This document shows positions 11,300 to 21,584 of a stretch of 64,000 nt of DNA, piece by piece. The translations under genes and the position numbers were made by a program. Under the pieces are notes generated by a model that was not told the DNA's origin, ran no database searches, and was given only the letters and a program-made list of their open reading frames with translations. The stretch's first letter is position 1; every line of letters starts with the position of its first letter. The DNA lies in NCBI RefSeq assembly GCF_000699445.3, contig NC_067196.1:1364001-1428000 (forward strand), read 5' to 3'. This DNA is from Schistosoma haematobium. Lineage: Eukaryota; Platyhelminthes; Trematoda; Strigeidida; Schistosomatidae.

Positions 11300-11705
11300 G
11301 CAACAATGTCAGGATGTTTGAGATGCGTTTCTTCTCTTCTAAATGCAAACTGTTGCTTCAGAACTGGTCTGAGTCAATATCTGAACTAAGGATAAAGAGT
11401 AAAGTAGTGAGACGCGTCGACAATTTCACTTGTTTTGGAAGTCTGACCATTTGTAATGGGTTGGTATCTGACGACATCTCTGCATGGATTCGAAAAGCTC
11501 GTTTGGCTTTTGCCAACTTACGTCACCTATGGCGAGGGAAAGATATCTGTTTATAGATTAAAGGACAGGTATATTGCGAAGCAGTTCGTTCTGTTTTAAT
11601 TTACGGCTGCGAAGCTTGATCATTAAGGGTAGAGGATACACGTAAGTTATTAATATTTGATTACAGATTTTTTAGAAATATTGCCAGCATCTTCTGGGAT
11701 CACCG
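11300..11705 (+). pseudogene. LINE RT C-terminal fragment
   Basis: The frame reads ELRIKSKVVRRVDNFTCFGS, SDDISAWIRKARLAFANLRH, a stop, then EAVRSVLIYGCEA and SLRVEDTRKLLIFDYRFFR. This matches the RT thumb/C-terminal segment of RTE-like LINEs (compare 14.65 kb). It ends about 170 bases before the first visible B56 exon. Confidence 0.75.
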
Positions 11706-11819
11706 GGTAAGTAATTTTAAGGTTAGATGCACGGTATTAGAGACCTCCATAACAAATTTATACGAAAGCATTTCGATTTGAAGAACATACTTCTTTCCAT
11801 CCTCTCTTACAAAGTTTTC

Positions 11820-11868
<49 letters not shown>

Positions 11869-11869
11869 T
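11820..11869. repeat. TTA microsatellite next to splice acceptor
   Basis: About 16 TTA units ending six bases before the B56 exon at 11,875, in the place of the polypyrimidine tract. Confidence 0.95.
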
Positions 11870-11874
11870 CACAG

Positions 11875-12005
11875 CTATTAGAATTATTCGACAGTGAAGA
11901 TCCTCGTGAACGTGATCTTGTCAAAACTATTTTACATCGTGTATATGGCAAATTTCTTGGATTACGTGCATTTATCCGTAAACAATTTGGTAACATATTT
12001 TATAA
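11875..12005 (+). CDS. PPP2R5: PP2A B56 regulatory subunit, first visible exon
   Basis: B56 (B') subunits are HEAT-like repeat proteins that bind the PP2A A/C core and choose substrates of this Ser/Thr phosphatase, often through LxxIxE motifs. This exon encodes a peptide starting [14 protein letters not shown] and ending FGNIFYK, a highly conserved B56 core segment. It follows a TTTCACAG acceptor and ends at GTAAG, leaving two bases of a Lys codon. With the next seven exons (16,995; 19,276; 21,355; 28,256; 29,788; 31,458; 33,460) all phases fit and give 397 residues to a stop. Vertebrate B56 proteins are roughly 470-600 residues, so 100-200 N-terminal residues are missing and probably lie upstream of the window. 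The C-terminal RKSELP stretch resembles gamma/delta-type B56, but I cannot fix the isoform. An ATT microsatellite runs almost into the acceptor. Confidence 0.95.
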
Positions 12006-12235
12006 GTAAGATTAATTTATTACTTATCACTATTATCATTATTATGATTAATAATGAAGATATCATCAATAACAATAATGATAATAATATATAAGTTGCT
12101 TTAATCCACTTGGTATTGGTTTACTTGAATCTTCCCATTGATGTTTAGGACTGCAATTGATCAGTCTGTTATTGGCATATATCCATACTGTGCGTGTTGG
12201 CTCGATATTGCCTTAAGTCAAACGCTTTTTAAGCA

Positions 12236-12487
12236 ATGATAGATGGTGTCTAACAGTGGAATCCAGTTTGACGCGCGCTTCGTCCTATTTGGATGGTGAA
12301 CCTGCATCTCAGAGTTGATGTCAACTCTGGGACACGACCTGTTCTCTTCAAACGCCACTCAGCTATTTAGTCCGAGTCCCAGAGTGAACACCAACTCTGA
12401 GATGCAAGTACATCCAGATGACGAGTCTCAAATAGGATGAAACTTGCGTCCTGGATTCCACTGCTAGCCACCATCCATCTTTGCTTA
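12236..12487. repeat. SMalpha-like inverted pair
   Basis: The left arm (GTGGAATCCAGTTTGACG..TCGTCCTATTTGG) is a - strand SMalpha ribozyme end. The right arm (GCAAGTACATCCAGATGACG, then AAATAGGATGAAACTTGCG, CCTGGATTCCACTGC) is a + strand one. In the right arm the catalytic CTGA has become ATGA, and the left arm lacks the CTGANGA half, so neither should cleave. Confidence 0.7.
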
Positions 12488-12489
12488 AA

Positions 12490-13000
12490 ATGCTTTAATC
12501 TGTAGAAGTTATTTCTCCATATACTTTGCATATTTCGTATTTCGTTTGGTTCTGTTCCATACGTATAGTTTTATGTTTTCCTACTAAATCATTCTCATGC
12601 TTAAATAGAGTAATGCTTTCGACGTGTAACGATGGGACATTTTGTTAGTTTATTTTTTCAAAATAATGATATTGATCAGTGTCCTGTTTATTCATTTAGG
12701 TTTCTTACTTACTCCTCATGTAGACCATAGATTGCTGATCAAGCAATCGTTAATATATTTTTTTCAGTTGTTCTTTGTAATGCTTTCATAATCTTTGAGT
12801 AGATCTTGTAGAGTTCGGAAATATTTGCTGAGAGCAACCTTAATTTCTCTGGGTTTGTTAGCATCTTAAAAGAAGACAGTATTTAACTTTTGCAATGCTA
12901 ACTATCTAAATGTCAAATGCTTTATGTGTGCATTTGTCGGAAAATAAAGTCCTACCTATAACCATGTAGTTAAAGACACAGATTTTTAAATCCCTCAAAA
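12490..13000. other. No recognisable feature
   Basis: AT-rich intron sequence. Confidence 0.35.
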
Positions 13001-13009
13001 TTCTTGTCT

Positions 13010-13560
13010 ATGTTATCCCATCATATCTTCAAACCCGGTGTTGTCCATTTTGAGTTTGCCGTTTAGGTCCTCTATAGAATGGTCAGGTCTTTTTCTATCC
13101 ATTCCTCTTGGATCAGTTGCAAATTCTTACATAGCTGATCATTATCGTACCCGCCGGTATCGTTGATAGGTGCTTGGCACAGTGATGATAATTATGATTC
13201 CATCTTTCTTTGTCTCAAAGGATGCTTAAATGATTCTTGTGCCATGATTTTCCTATCCCGATAGCACCTTTTGTTCTTATGCACCTCCCCATGTGTAGGG
13301 GCATTTTCTGCTTCGTGACCGGAGCACAACAGAACCTCTCCCTAAATTAATCTTTTTTATCCAGTTTGTGTCCAATAAGTTCCACGTATTCGAAGCCCAG
13401 TCAGGTTGTATCTTCTCATCTCTACTGCTATTTGGATGACCCTGTCAGTCCCCTTCATTGCACGGAAATTCCACGTAACTACAAATTGTTGCTTTGATTG
13501 CCAGAAGAGGCATCTGCCCCGTAATTTCTGAAAAACCTCGGCTTTCACCATCAGGCGTCA
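13010..13560 (-). pseudogene. LINE endonuclease fragment
   Basis: - strand: VEMRRYNLTGLRIRGTYWTQ (consensus of this LINE group has ISETHWTQ, so the catalytic Glu is lost), then after stops DLTIL..LNGKLKMDNTGFEDMMG. Heavily mutated. Confidence 0.65.
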
Positions 13561-13638
13561 AAACTCTTTCTAATGAGGACTCTTTACATCCTCAGTCAGA
13601 TTTTAAATTATGTATAAATGATTTATCTGTTTAGTGGC

Positions 13639-14148
13639 TGTTATAACTTGTGACCTGAGTGCCCTGGTAATGGATGAGTATAGATACCGCCAATTAGGGA
13701 GCAGTGAATTATCGATCGGATCAATGACGTGTAAAACCCGTACGAGCAGCCTAGAGTCCTGATTGGTCCTACTTTACGCCTAGCTTAGCCAGTTGAGTCC
13801 AGAACGCATATCTCAGCCTCTGCAATATCAATCCTTATATTTCAAACATACTCAGTTTATATACCAATCAGACAGACCACATCGTACCAATAAAATATGA
13901 AACAACATTTGTACAAGAATTAGCCAGATGTGGCTGTGAATGAGGGAGGTAGTAATCAATATACTGGGTATAACTCAAGAATGGTAAAACGTATAATAAT
14001 AGTTTATAGGTCAAAATAAAGCTTATAATAAGAGGAATATGAATATGAATAGTTTAGTTACTTAATAATTATGCAGTAGAAATATACGTTTAGTATTGGT
14101 CCGTAAATGGATCCCAAAAAGTTACCATTCATTATTCTTGCCGGGACA
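13639..14148 (-). repeat. Candidate solo LTR, copy 1
   Basis: A 510-bp segment starting TGTTATAAC and ending GCCGGGACA (TG..CA). It is similar in reverse complement to 36,834-37,300 along its length: GATCGGATCAATGACG region, CAGCCTCTGCAATATCAATC, TACCAATCAGACAGACCA, CTTGTACAAGAATTAGCCAG-like block. On the - strand a TATATAAACTC box lies in the middle. No internal domain is adjacent, and no target duplication is clear. Confidence 0.5.
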
Positions 14149-14149
14149 T

Positions 14150-14362
14150 ATCTGTGGCTCAGAACCGATCACAATGGCATCCGTGTATACACTCTCTATC
14201 TTCCCTTAAACTATGAGATTAAAATTGTTTAATATCTTTCTACGAACTGATTCTTTCTTCCTGTATTATATCCTTATACACAATCTTTCTTTTATATATT
14301 ACTACCATTGAATTAACTACTTCTATGAATCCGGTGTTCATGTTGCTGACTGACTGACAAAT
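14150..14362 (+). repeat. LINE 3' end (TGAC-tailed family)
   Basis: CAGAACCGATCACAATGGCA, then TCTATGAATCCGGTGTTCAT and GTTGCTGACTGACTGAC match the 44.6-kb copy. It directly abuts the candidate solo LTR. Confidence 0.75.
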
Positions 14363-14649
14363 CCTACATCTAACCTTCCTCATTTTCGCACCCATAAAAC
14401 CGGTAGTAACCCTAGAGTGCTCTAAGCGAAGTTATCCAGTGTTTTAGTGATTAAAAACATATGACTTAGTTATTCTGTGACACCGACTTCAGTTTTGGCA
14501 ACTTGTTTATTGTCACACTAAATCACACACAAATTTCGGTGTTCAGAATAAAGAACTTTTTAGATAAGCTACATTAAACTAGTCCTAAAATATAATGCAA
14601 CATCGCTTTATTCACTGAATAATATCCCAAATTCGTGATGTTAGTCTGG

Positions 14650-15405
14650 CTGTAAAAGGCCGGATCTACAACGCGTCGGTGAGAGCAGTTTTGCTCTATG
14701 CTTGTGAAACCTGGTCTCTCCGAGTTGAGGACGTTAGACGACTCTCTGTGTTCGATCATCGCTGTCTCCGAAGGATTGCTAACATTCAGTGGCAACACCA
14801 TGTCAGTAATGCAGAGGTTCGGCATCGTGTGTTCGGGCACAGAGATGATAACTCAATTGGTGTCACCATCTTGAAACACCGACTTCGGTGGCTTGGACAT
14901 GTTTTACGAATGTCGTCCCAGAGAATTCCACGTCGTGCATTATTTGCCGACTCTGGGACTGGTTGGAAGAAGCGGAGAGGTGGTCAGTGCATGACATGGT
15001 GTCGTGGTATGAAAGAAAGCTGCAAAGGACTGGCTTGTGTTGGTTCTTCACGACTCCCTGGCTGGGGTCCGAGAGATGGTGCTACACAGTGGCTAGAGAC
15101 GTTATCAGATATGGCTCAGAATAGAAGCCAGTGTCGATCCTGCTGTAACCTTCTTTTACTTTCTTCATAAAAAGTGGTTGTGTCTCCCTTACCTGAAAGA
15201 TTTCTTCTGATTGTACCTTTTCGTTCCGTCGTTACTACCACACTACCTTACTCCAATCTCTTCGTCATTGTTCTCTTTTTCTTTTGCGTTCCTTAGTTTT
15301 TTTTTCTTTCTACTTCTCTTCGAATTCCGATTGTTTTGTGTGGCGCATATATATTGGCGCTCTCTTGTACCAATATTTATGTGTTCAAATAAATAAATAA
15401 ATAAA
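14650..15405 (+). pseudogene. LINE RT C-terminus and 3' UTR (second family)
   Basis: An open frame of 163 codons from 14,679: VLLYACETWSLRVEDVRRLS, DHRCLRRIANIQWQHHV, LKHRLRWLGHVLRMS, RRGGQCMTWCRGMKESC, WLETLSDMAQNRSQ. It is followed by a 3' UTR ending TGTGTGGCGCATATATATTG..TGTACCAATATTTATGTG and (AAAT)n at 15,385-15,405. 5'-truncated. The last 65 or so bases are the same as the 3' end of repeat A, which suggests this LINE's machinery moves repeat A. Confidence 0.85.
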
Positions 15406-16418
15406 TTCTTATAGATTGTGGATGATGGATTCCCAAATAACATGAAGCTCACACTTTTTGTAAGCTAGTTTATGTAGATTTGAGTTTAGCGTTTTGCGCG
15501 TTAATGTTCTTCACTTAATTAGTTCTTCACTTTCCTTGCTTAAAAGGACATTGTCATTTAGTTGTTTTGGTAATGTTTTTACTGTATTTCTGAAGACATT
15601 GTTAATATATTGATGTGCGTGATTTCTACGCTAAGTCATCCCCCTAAAATTCGGTGAAATAAATCTTCTAGTTGAAGCTTATATTCTGTCTCTAGAGGAG
15701 AGGGAAGCAAAAGTTAGGAAATGGTCTATTCATTTAAATTCGAGTCAGTAATTATCAACTTGGTGCTCAGATTTATCAACCTACCGTTTCTAACAACATT
15801 TCGATCATGCTGATAATATCAGATTTATTATATGTATGTGTGACACCGTGATAATAAGCACTGTTTTCTATTTGTTGTGTCATTAAGGCATAATTACATC
15901 TGATCTCATTTGTAGACTTTATATGTGGATGAGAATAGCCTCTTGATTCTTTAGCTTTCAATAACATTAAATAGCAAACCTTGTTGATATTCATGATGGA
16001 GTTTTTATCCATTTGAATCTTAACTCAATAATCAAAGACAATCTAACACTCTTCAATCTAATGTTAACCCTATCCCCTAATAACTTCACTCAACCTCTTA
16101 AACTATGGAAAAAACAACGATAGAAGAATACAAGGATATTTTTACGCTTTCTAGGATTTCCTGGTTAGTTAACCTTTCAGAGTACGAGTATACTGTGACA
16201 CCTTGTTCGATAGAACTAGTGCGATATAAGAATTCAAAGTGATAGTTATTAAGTAGTTCATTTTTTTGACTGATTCTAATCGAATTTTCAAAAAAAGAAA
16301 AGATTTTTTCCAACATTAATAAATAGCATTATTTGGACTTTAAATAAATCTTAACTTACTGCAGAGATTACCGGTTTTTATAATTACATAACATATAAAT
16401 GGCTTTAGTGGTTACATA
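15406..16418. other. No recognisable feature
   Basis: AT-rich intron sequence; ORFs here lack motifs or splice context. Confidence 0.35.
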
Positions 16419-16483
16419 ACTTTAATGAGTTTCGATTGAGATCATGAACCGATTGATGTTAGACCACCATTGAAAAACTGGGA

Positions 16484-16530
16484 GCGCTGGACGGCAGTTC
16501 CGTCCTATTGTCGGACTACTCATCAGTGCG
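16484..16530 (-). ncRNA. Degenerate hammerhead ribozyme motif
   Basis: CTGATGAG is present, but the other core strand reads CGGAAC instead of CGAAAC and two bases are inserted in stem II. Probably inactive. Confidence 0.55.
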
Positions 16531-16534
16531 CATG

Positions 16535-16618
16535 CACGATCCCGCTCGTGGGATTCGAACCCAGGGCCTTCAGTCTCGCGCGCGAACGCTTAACTTACTG
16601 GACCACTGAGCCGGTATT
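16535..16618 (-). other. tRNA-like segment of the hammerhead element
   Basis: The - strand has CCGGCTCAGTGGTCCAGTAA (box A-like) and GGGTTCGAATCCCACGAGC (box B-like). It resembles a Pol III internal promoter but lacks a foldable complete tRNA with CCA-ready acceptor stem, so it is not called a tRNA gene. Confidence 0.6.
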
Positions 16619-16895
16619 CAATGGTGTTAATGTCTAACTTCAACGAAATTGTGCAACCATCTTCCATTGTACTGAGGTAGACACCTGTTTCTACCCGATA
16701 CGGATTAGCTCCACTGGTGACGGCTTCTCACCAGAACTAACATCAATCGGTTCATGATCTCAATCAAAACTTAACATTCTCCACAACCCCTATACTTTAA
16801 TGAGTGTTTGATTTGTTTTCCTTAATTAAAAATCTTGATCGTTTCAATTCGATATTATATCAATTGTTGATCCAGTAGTTTTGAACATACTTTCC

Positions 16896-16896
16896 A

Positions 16897-16939
<43 letters not shown>

Positions 16940-16965
16940 GTTATTATTGTTATTATTATTATCGT
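16896..16965. repeat. ATT microsatellite
   Basis: About 23 imperfect ATT/GTT units, 30 bases before a B56 exon. Confidence 0.95.
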
Positions 16966-16994
16966 ATTTGCATACATTTTGTTGGGTTTGTCAG

Positions 16995-17054
16995 GTTCAT
17001 TTACGAAACAGAAGTTCATAATGGAATTGCTGAACTCTTAGAAATTTTGGGCAG
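16995..17054 (+). CDS. PPP2R5: PP2A B56 exon (FIYETE...LLEILG)
   Basis: A 60-base exon between a TCAG acceptor and a GTATG donor. It completes the Lys codon from the previous exon, then encodes FIYETEVHNGIAELLEILG, almost the same as the B56 consensus. It ends with two bases of a Ser codon. The preceding intron is about 5.0 kb and holds a LINE pseudogene, an inverted SMalpha pair, a candidate solo LTR and a hammerhead element. Confidence 0.95.
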
Positions 17055-17639
17055 GTATGTTTTATCTTTATTTCTTATCCATGATATGTTGTTATCTAAG
17101 GTTTATAGACCATCGAATCACTAACGAGTAATCTGTATACTATGATGTAAACATCTGTATTTTTCTTGAAGGGGGGGGGGAAGAATTTATATTTGTTTAC
17201 GAATGTATTTATTTCTAATAATATAGTATTGAAATACTTTTATTCGTGATCTTGATTTCTCCACATATCGAATCGATACTAACATTTAAAGTACTCATCC
17301 AAGATTTGGAAGAGCCTATCGTAGTATCTACTTTGTGGGTTAAAACTTTGGTAATAGTCGAGGGTTTCGTTCATTCGAGTATTTGTGTGAGTTCATGTGG
17401 TGTGGTATCGTAACAAATAAAAGCAATGTAAATATAATAATAATCAAAACAGCTTATGTCATTTTTGACCGTCATTGACACTTGTAATTTGTCTGACAGT
17501 CAAAGATCGCGTACACAACAAATTGTTGAATTTTAAGTTACTTTATGCACAATCATCGTTTTCCTCTGAAGCATTACTCATATCAAGTTCCAACATCATA
17601 TTGAGAATACTGATGTCCTATTGTAACAAACAAAAATAC

Positions 17640-17900
17640 AGGCGGAGACAATCGAATGTATTTTAATACAAAATTACGGCATGTCTTGGTAAAATATGAA
17701 AGCCACACATCAAATACTTCATTTGCAAGTTTCTGTCATTTATCTTTCACATTCTGTATGATTTTTCTGATTCGCAATTCCTTTCTAATTCCGTCCCTGT
17801 TTTCTCGAAGTCAACCTTCATACCCTCTGCTACCAGGGTTTTTACTTCCGATTGGTGTTAGATGCTACTTATGTATGTCGACATAAGTAGCATACATCAC
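17640..17900 (+). repeat. Repeat P, uninterrupted copy
   Basis: GGCGGAGACAATCGAATGTA, then CATTTATCTTTCACATTCTG and AAGTCAACCTTCATA, ending in the palindrome CTACTTATGTATGTCGACAT..AAGTAG. The same sequence at 22,000-22,560 carries a LINE 3' end in the middle. Confidence 0.7.
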
Positions 17901-18107
17901 ACTATGATAATCAACTCTAACAGTACTCATAATTAAGGCTGATGATTTTCAGATTCAGATCCTACTACTGAATAATCACAAATTTCACATCTTTAAGGTT
18001 AATACGAATAAATAACTTTACTGAAATTTGATCAGTGCTATATATTCAAGAATCAATTTATCAGACACTTGTTTCGAAATTATCCACAAAATAATGCAAG
18101 AAGCTTT

Positions 18108-18288
18108 TTAAACAAAGATGGATAGTGGCTAGCAGTGGAATCCAGGACGTGTATTTCATCCTATTTAGGACTCGTCAGCTGAATGTACCCTCATCCCAGA
18201 GTTGATATTCACTCCAGGACTGGAACCCAGTACTGTTCGCTTCAAACGCCATCATGTTATCCACTTAGCTGTTGAGTCCTGATAGCTT
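18108..18288 (-). mobile_element. SMalpha-like element
   Basis: Reading the - strand: tRNA-like box A region AGCTAAGTGGATAACATGAT, box B GGGTTCCAGTCC, then ACTCTGGGATGAGGGTAC and the hammerhead at 18,131-18,190, ending GATTCCACTGCTAGCCAC. This is the known SMalpha layout. Confidence 0.8.
18131..18190 (-). ncRNA. SMalpha hammerhead ribozyme
   Basis: - strand core CTGACGAG, stem II TCCTAAATAGGA, GAAA, short stem III (ATACACGT) and cleavage triplet GTC before CTGG, pairing with CAG upstream. All conserved core bases are present; one wobble closes stem II. Among the better candidates for activity. Confidence 0.75.
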
Positions 18289-18604
18289 TAATACTGTTTT
18301 TTTTCTTTTTCTTCTCCTTCATATTATATCATATTTCTATAGTCGATCAAATTATCATAATTATTTCCATAGTTATAAAGTTTTCTCTTATCATAACAAC
18401 TAATATTATTTACAAATTTATTTGTTATTAAGCTGATCATATCACATGATACTATTCTATGTCTAGATCGGTTAAAGAAATAGTTTTGATTATGATATTA
18501 AACGGTCTAATTTTCTTGTTATTTCTATATTGTATTATTCTTATTCATAATTGTAATATTGAACATTTGTGTAAGTTAAATTAAAACAAAACAAAAACTA
18601 TATA

Positions 18605-19052
18605 TCTACATATAAATATTGGTACAAAGAGGCACCCAATAGATATGCGTCACACAAATTATTCAATTTGTGTAAGGGCTGTGATAATGCTTGGGTGCCC
18701 AGACCGAAGCAGATGGTTTTCTCAGAGGGTCACAACGGGAGCGTTCTACCTAAAGATCTAATCTCATCCTAGCCGGTAACCAACTTTGGGTTCATACGCT
18801 ATTTGTTCTGTCAGGATACGGGAGCCAGCCCATATGCACCATTGGGGTTTCTCAACTTCCCTAGATGGACTCACCGTGTCCACCGACCTGGTTAGGGACA
18901 TTCACTTTTCTATCTCTCAATTTCGTAAACAACACTAATTCCGCTAGACGGCTGTGAGTAGGACTTCCGTGGCATTGGTTGTATGCACGTGTTCATGTGA
19001 TAGCATTTGGAGAGGGAGAGCGGACTCTCTCCACTCTCGGGCATTTGGGGGC
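18605..19052 (-). repeat. Repeat A (SINE-like)
   Basis: Near full length: CATATAAATATTGGTACAAA at the left, CCGGTAACCAACTTTGGG in the middle, GGAGAGGGAGAGCGGACTC and ACTCTCGGGCATTTGGGGGC at the right. The TAAA tail is eroded. Confidence 0.85.
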
Positions 19053-19275
19053 TTAATTTTTAAACTTTATCAATATTGGATATAGTACCAATGTTTCAGT
19101 ATGAAGTAAGTTTCAAGAAATATTTTGTCAACATCATAAATTTATACTCTTAGCCTAGTATTCTTATATTTAACTACAACAGTACTCACTTGGTTGTTCC
19201 GTAATTTTCTCTTATCTACATTCTATTCTTCTGTTGTTGTTTTTTTTTTTTTTGGTTTTTCTTTTTGGTATATAG

Positions 19276-19438
19276 TATCATTAATGGATTTGCATTACCA
19301 TTAAAAGAAGAACATAAGATATTTTTAATGCGTGTATTACTTCCATTGCATAAAGTTAAATCAGTTAGTATATATCATGCACAATTAGCTTATTGTGTTA
19401 TACAATTTTTAGAAAAAGATCCAACACTTACTCAACAG
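19276..19438 (+). CDS. PPP2R5: PP2A B56 exon ([13 protein letters not shown]...)
   Basis: The exon follows a TATAG acceptor and ends CAACAG before GTTAGT. It encodes [17 protein letters not shown] through [11 protein letters not shown] to [11 protein letters not shown], a hallmark B56 segment in the middle of the HEAT-like array. It closes in phase 0. The upstream intron is 2.2 kb and contains an SMalpha copy and a repeat A copy. Confidence 0.96.
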
Positions 19439-19811
19439 GTTAGTTAATTTATATTAATTTCAATTATATATCACTTTGAATGATTTATGATCTAGCAAAT
19501 GAGTATGTTAATATATATAGACAGAGAGGGATACACATTAATTAGAACTGTTTTTAACATACAATATTGTACCCATTGGGCAATTCTTTGTTTTGTTTTG
19601 TTTTGAAACTGGATCATTAACTGGAACTAATCTATAGCCTGTTATTCTTATACATTCATATAAGTTACCAACGATCACAAGGAATGAGTAACAATGTGTT
19701 TGATCCAAGATAATAAAAGATAATGATAGAAATTTGATATAAGGAAATAAGACATTTTGAAAGCAGCCAATTTTTGTAATTTATCACACTCTGTAATATT
19801 CATATAATTAT

Positions 19812-20311
19812 CATTTCCCGGTTGCCCACACCGTGGAAGGGTTCTTTTCAAGGTACTTGAAAAAGAAATCGGATTAAAGGTGGTTTTAATGACCTGAGAG
19901 TGTGACCGCCGTACCCAAGGGACAACTGCATAAGGTCGGTCACATACGACCTTTTTGTGGGGAATTTTCATGTTAGCTCCGTATTTATTGAAACCTTACC
20001 TCTGGAGACAGATATCCATGGGATAAGATGAGGTGTGTATCTTTAGGGTCGACTTTTACTAACTCCACCCTTTTTTGGGAAGGCATCATCGCTGTTATGC
20101 TGGTTGTCTTAAGGAAACACCTTACTGCCGTCACACGTCTGTACAGTCAACAGTACAACGACATCCTCAGACCTTGGGTTTGCTGCTTTTAATCTTATCG
20201 CTCTTTAACCGACCTATCTGACATGGTAGGACCTTGAAGAACGATTGTTCTAGCCTGTATAGCTCGATTGCTTTATCACGACAAGCAAACCAACCACCAC
20301 TTCAATGTAGC
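19812..20311 (-). repeat. Repeat R (about 500 bp), copy 1
   Basis: Matches 35,078-35,570 in reverse complement: GGTTGCCCACACCGTGGAAG, GGTCGGTCACATACGACC, ATATCCATGGGATAAG, CTTGGGTTTGCTGCTTTTA, GACATGGTAGGACCTTGA. No protein motif identified. Confidence 0.75.
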
Positions 20312-20319
20312 AGCAGCGA

Positions 20320-20715
20320 TCGGGAATATCTTTGTAAATGTGTATTATCGTTGTTTGTCGTTCAAATTTCTTTAGTCTTGAATAAAATAGAGATTTCGTC
20401 GTTTAGTTTTTCGGACATAAGAGTTTCTAATTGACGTTCATTATGGCCCTATACTATTTTATTATTTTCTTTATACCGTGATGTCAATAATTAATGCTGT
20501 AACGCTTTAAAGATCATTCACACGCATCATATATTTGACAAAGTTATCATGAATCAAAATATGTCTAAATAAATAAAAATAAAATATTTGTAATATCCCA
20601 ATGAGTAGAAAATTAGATTTTCCGACGTTTCGTGACTTAGTGTAAGCCACTTCTTCATAGAATCAATAAATACTTCGTTTTTCGAATATAACGTCACATC
20701 TGCTGCATGTATTGC
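20320..20715. other. No recognisable feature
   Basis: AT-rich intron. A degenerate TTTAT/AAATAAATAAA stretch near 20,565 may be an eroded retroposon tail. Confidence 0.35.
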
Positions 20716-20719
20716 CTAC

Positions 20720-21208
20720 CTATTTATTATTTATTTATTTAAACACATAAACACTGGTACAAGAAGGCATCAAATAGATATGCTTCACACAAATCATTTG
20801 ATTTGTAAAGGGTTGGGCGCCCAAACCGGAGCAAGTAGTTTTCTTACGGGTCACTCCACGGGCCTTTGACACAGAGGTCTAATCCACATGGCAGTGGAGC
20901 AACGTTAGTAGATGCAGTCCCATAATAGCCGGTCACCAACAACAAGTTCGTACGCCATTTGTTCCTTCAGGATTCTGGAGTTAGCCCATGTGGAATCAAG
21001 GTTTCCAGCTCCCCTAGGTAGACCCTTCGTGTCCACCAACTGGTTTAAAGTGTCGGACGTTCGTTTTTCGTTCTCTCAGTTTCGTAAGCAACAATAATCC
21101 CACGAGAAGGCAGTGAACTGGAGTTCCGTGACAGTGGTTGTATGCACGTAGCCATTTGGAGAGGCAGAGCTGACTCTCCCCATTTTCGACTGTACCAAGA
21201 CATTTCAG
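20720..21208 (-). repeat. Repeat A (SINE-like)
   Basis: Tail side TTATTTATTTATTTAAACAC at the left, CCGGTCACCAACAACAAGTT in the middle, head GAGCTGACTCTCCCCATTTT..CAAGACATTTCAG at the right. Confidence 0.85.
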
Positions 21209-21354
21209 TGCAATACAGTAATCAGTTTAACAGATGAAGCTATATGTCTCTCAAATTCATATTAAAGAATATATTTTCTCATGTTTATCACTTGTATATT
21301 TACCATTTCATCCTCTATAAATTTCTATTTCTTTCCTTTAAAATTAATATTTAG

Positions 21355-21525
21355 GTTGTTCTTAGTTTATTAAAATTTTGGCCAAAAACTCATAGTCCTA
21401 AAGAAGTGATGTTTTTAAATGAATTAGAAGAAATTCTTGATGTTGTTGATCCATCAGAATTTCGAAAAATTATTCGACCACTTTTTACACAATTAGCTAA
21501 ATGTGTATCATCTCCTCATTTTCAA
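21355..21525 (+). CDS. PPP2R5: PP2A B56 exon ([18 protein letters not shown]...)
   Basis: Exactly 57 codons between TTTAG and GTGAG, phase 0 at both ends. It encodes [31 protein letters not shown] and [12 protein letters not shown], very close to the B56 core. A repeat A copy ends about 150 bases upstream and a 66-bp minisatellite starts about 60 bases downstream. Confidence 0.96.
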
Positions 21526-21584
21526 GTGAGTTAAAAATTATTATTATTACTAGTTATATAATTATACCCTTATGGGCCAGGTTA

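Larger units (their letters stand above)
16431..16793 (-). mobile_element. Hammerhead/tRNA-like element with 12-bp target duplication
   Basis: The best-delimited copy. ACTTTAATGAGT occurs at 16,419-16,430 and 16,794-16,805. Inside are terminal inverted repeats (GATTGAGATCATGAACCGAT at the left, ATCGGTTCATGATCTCAATC at the right), a - strand hammerhead at 16,484-16,530, a tRNA-like segment (box B complement GGATTCGAACCC-type near 16,552; box A side CTGGACCACTGAGCCGG near 16,600) and a right arm (CACCAGTGGAGC.. on the - strand) absent from the short copies. No coding capacity. The element is 363 bp. Confidence 0.8.

Noticed and set aside
11700..11996. 98-codon ORF on the - strand with a poly-Ile run
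   Set aside because: The run is the TTA microsatellite and the ORF is antisense to a B56 exon.
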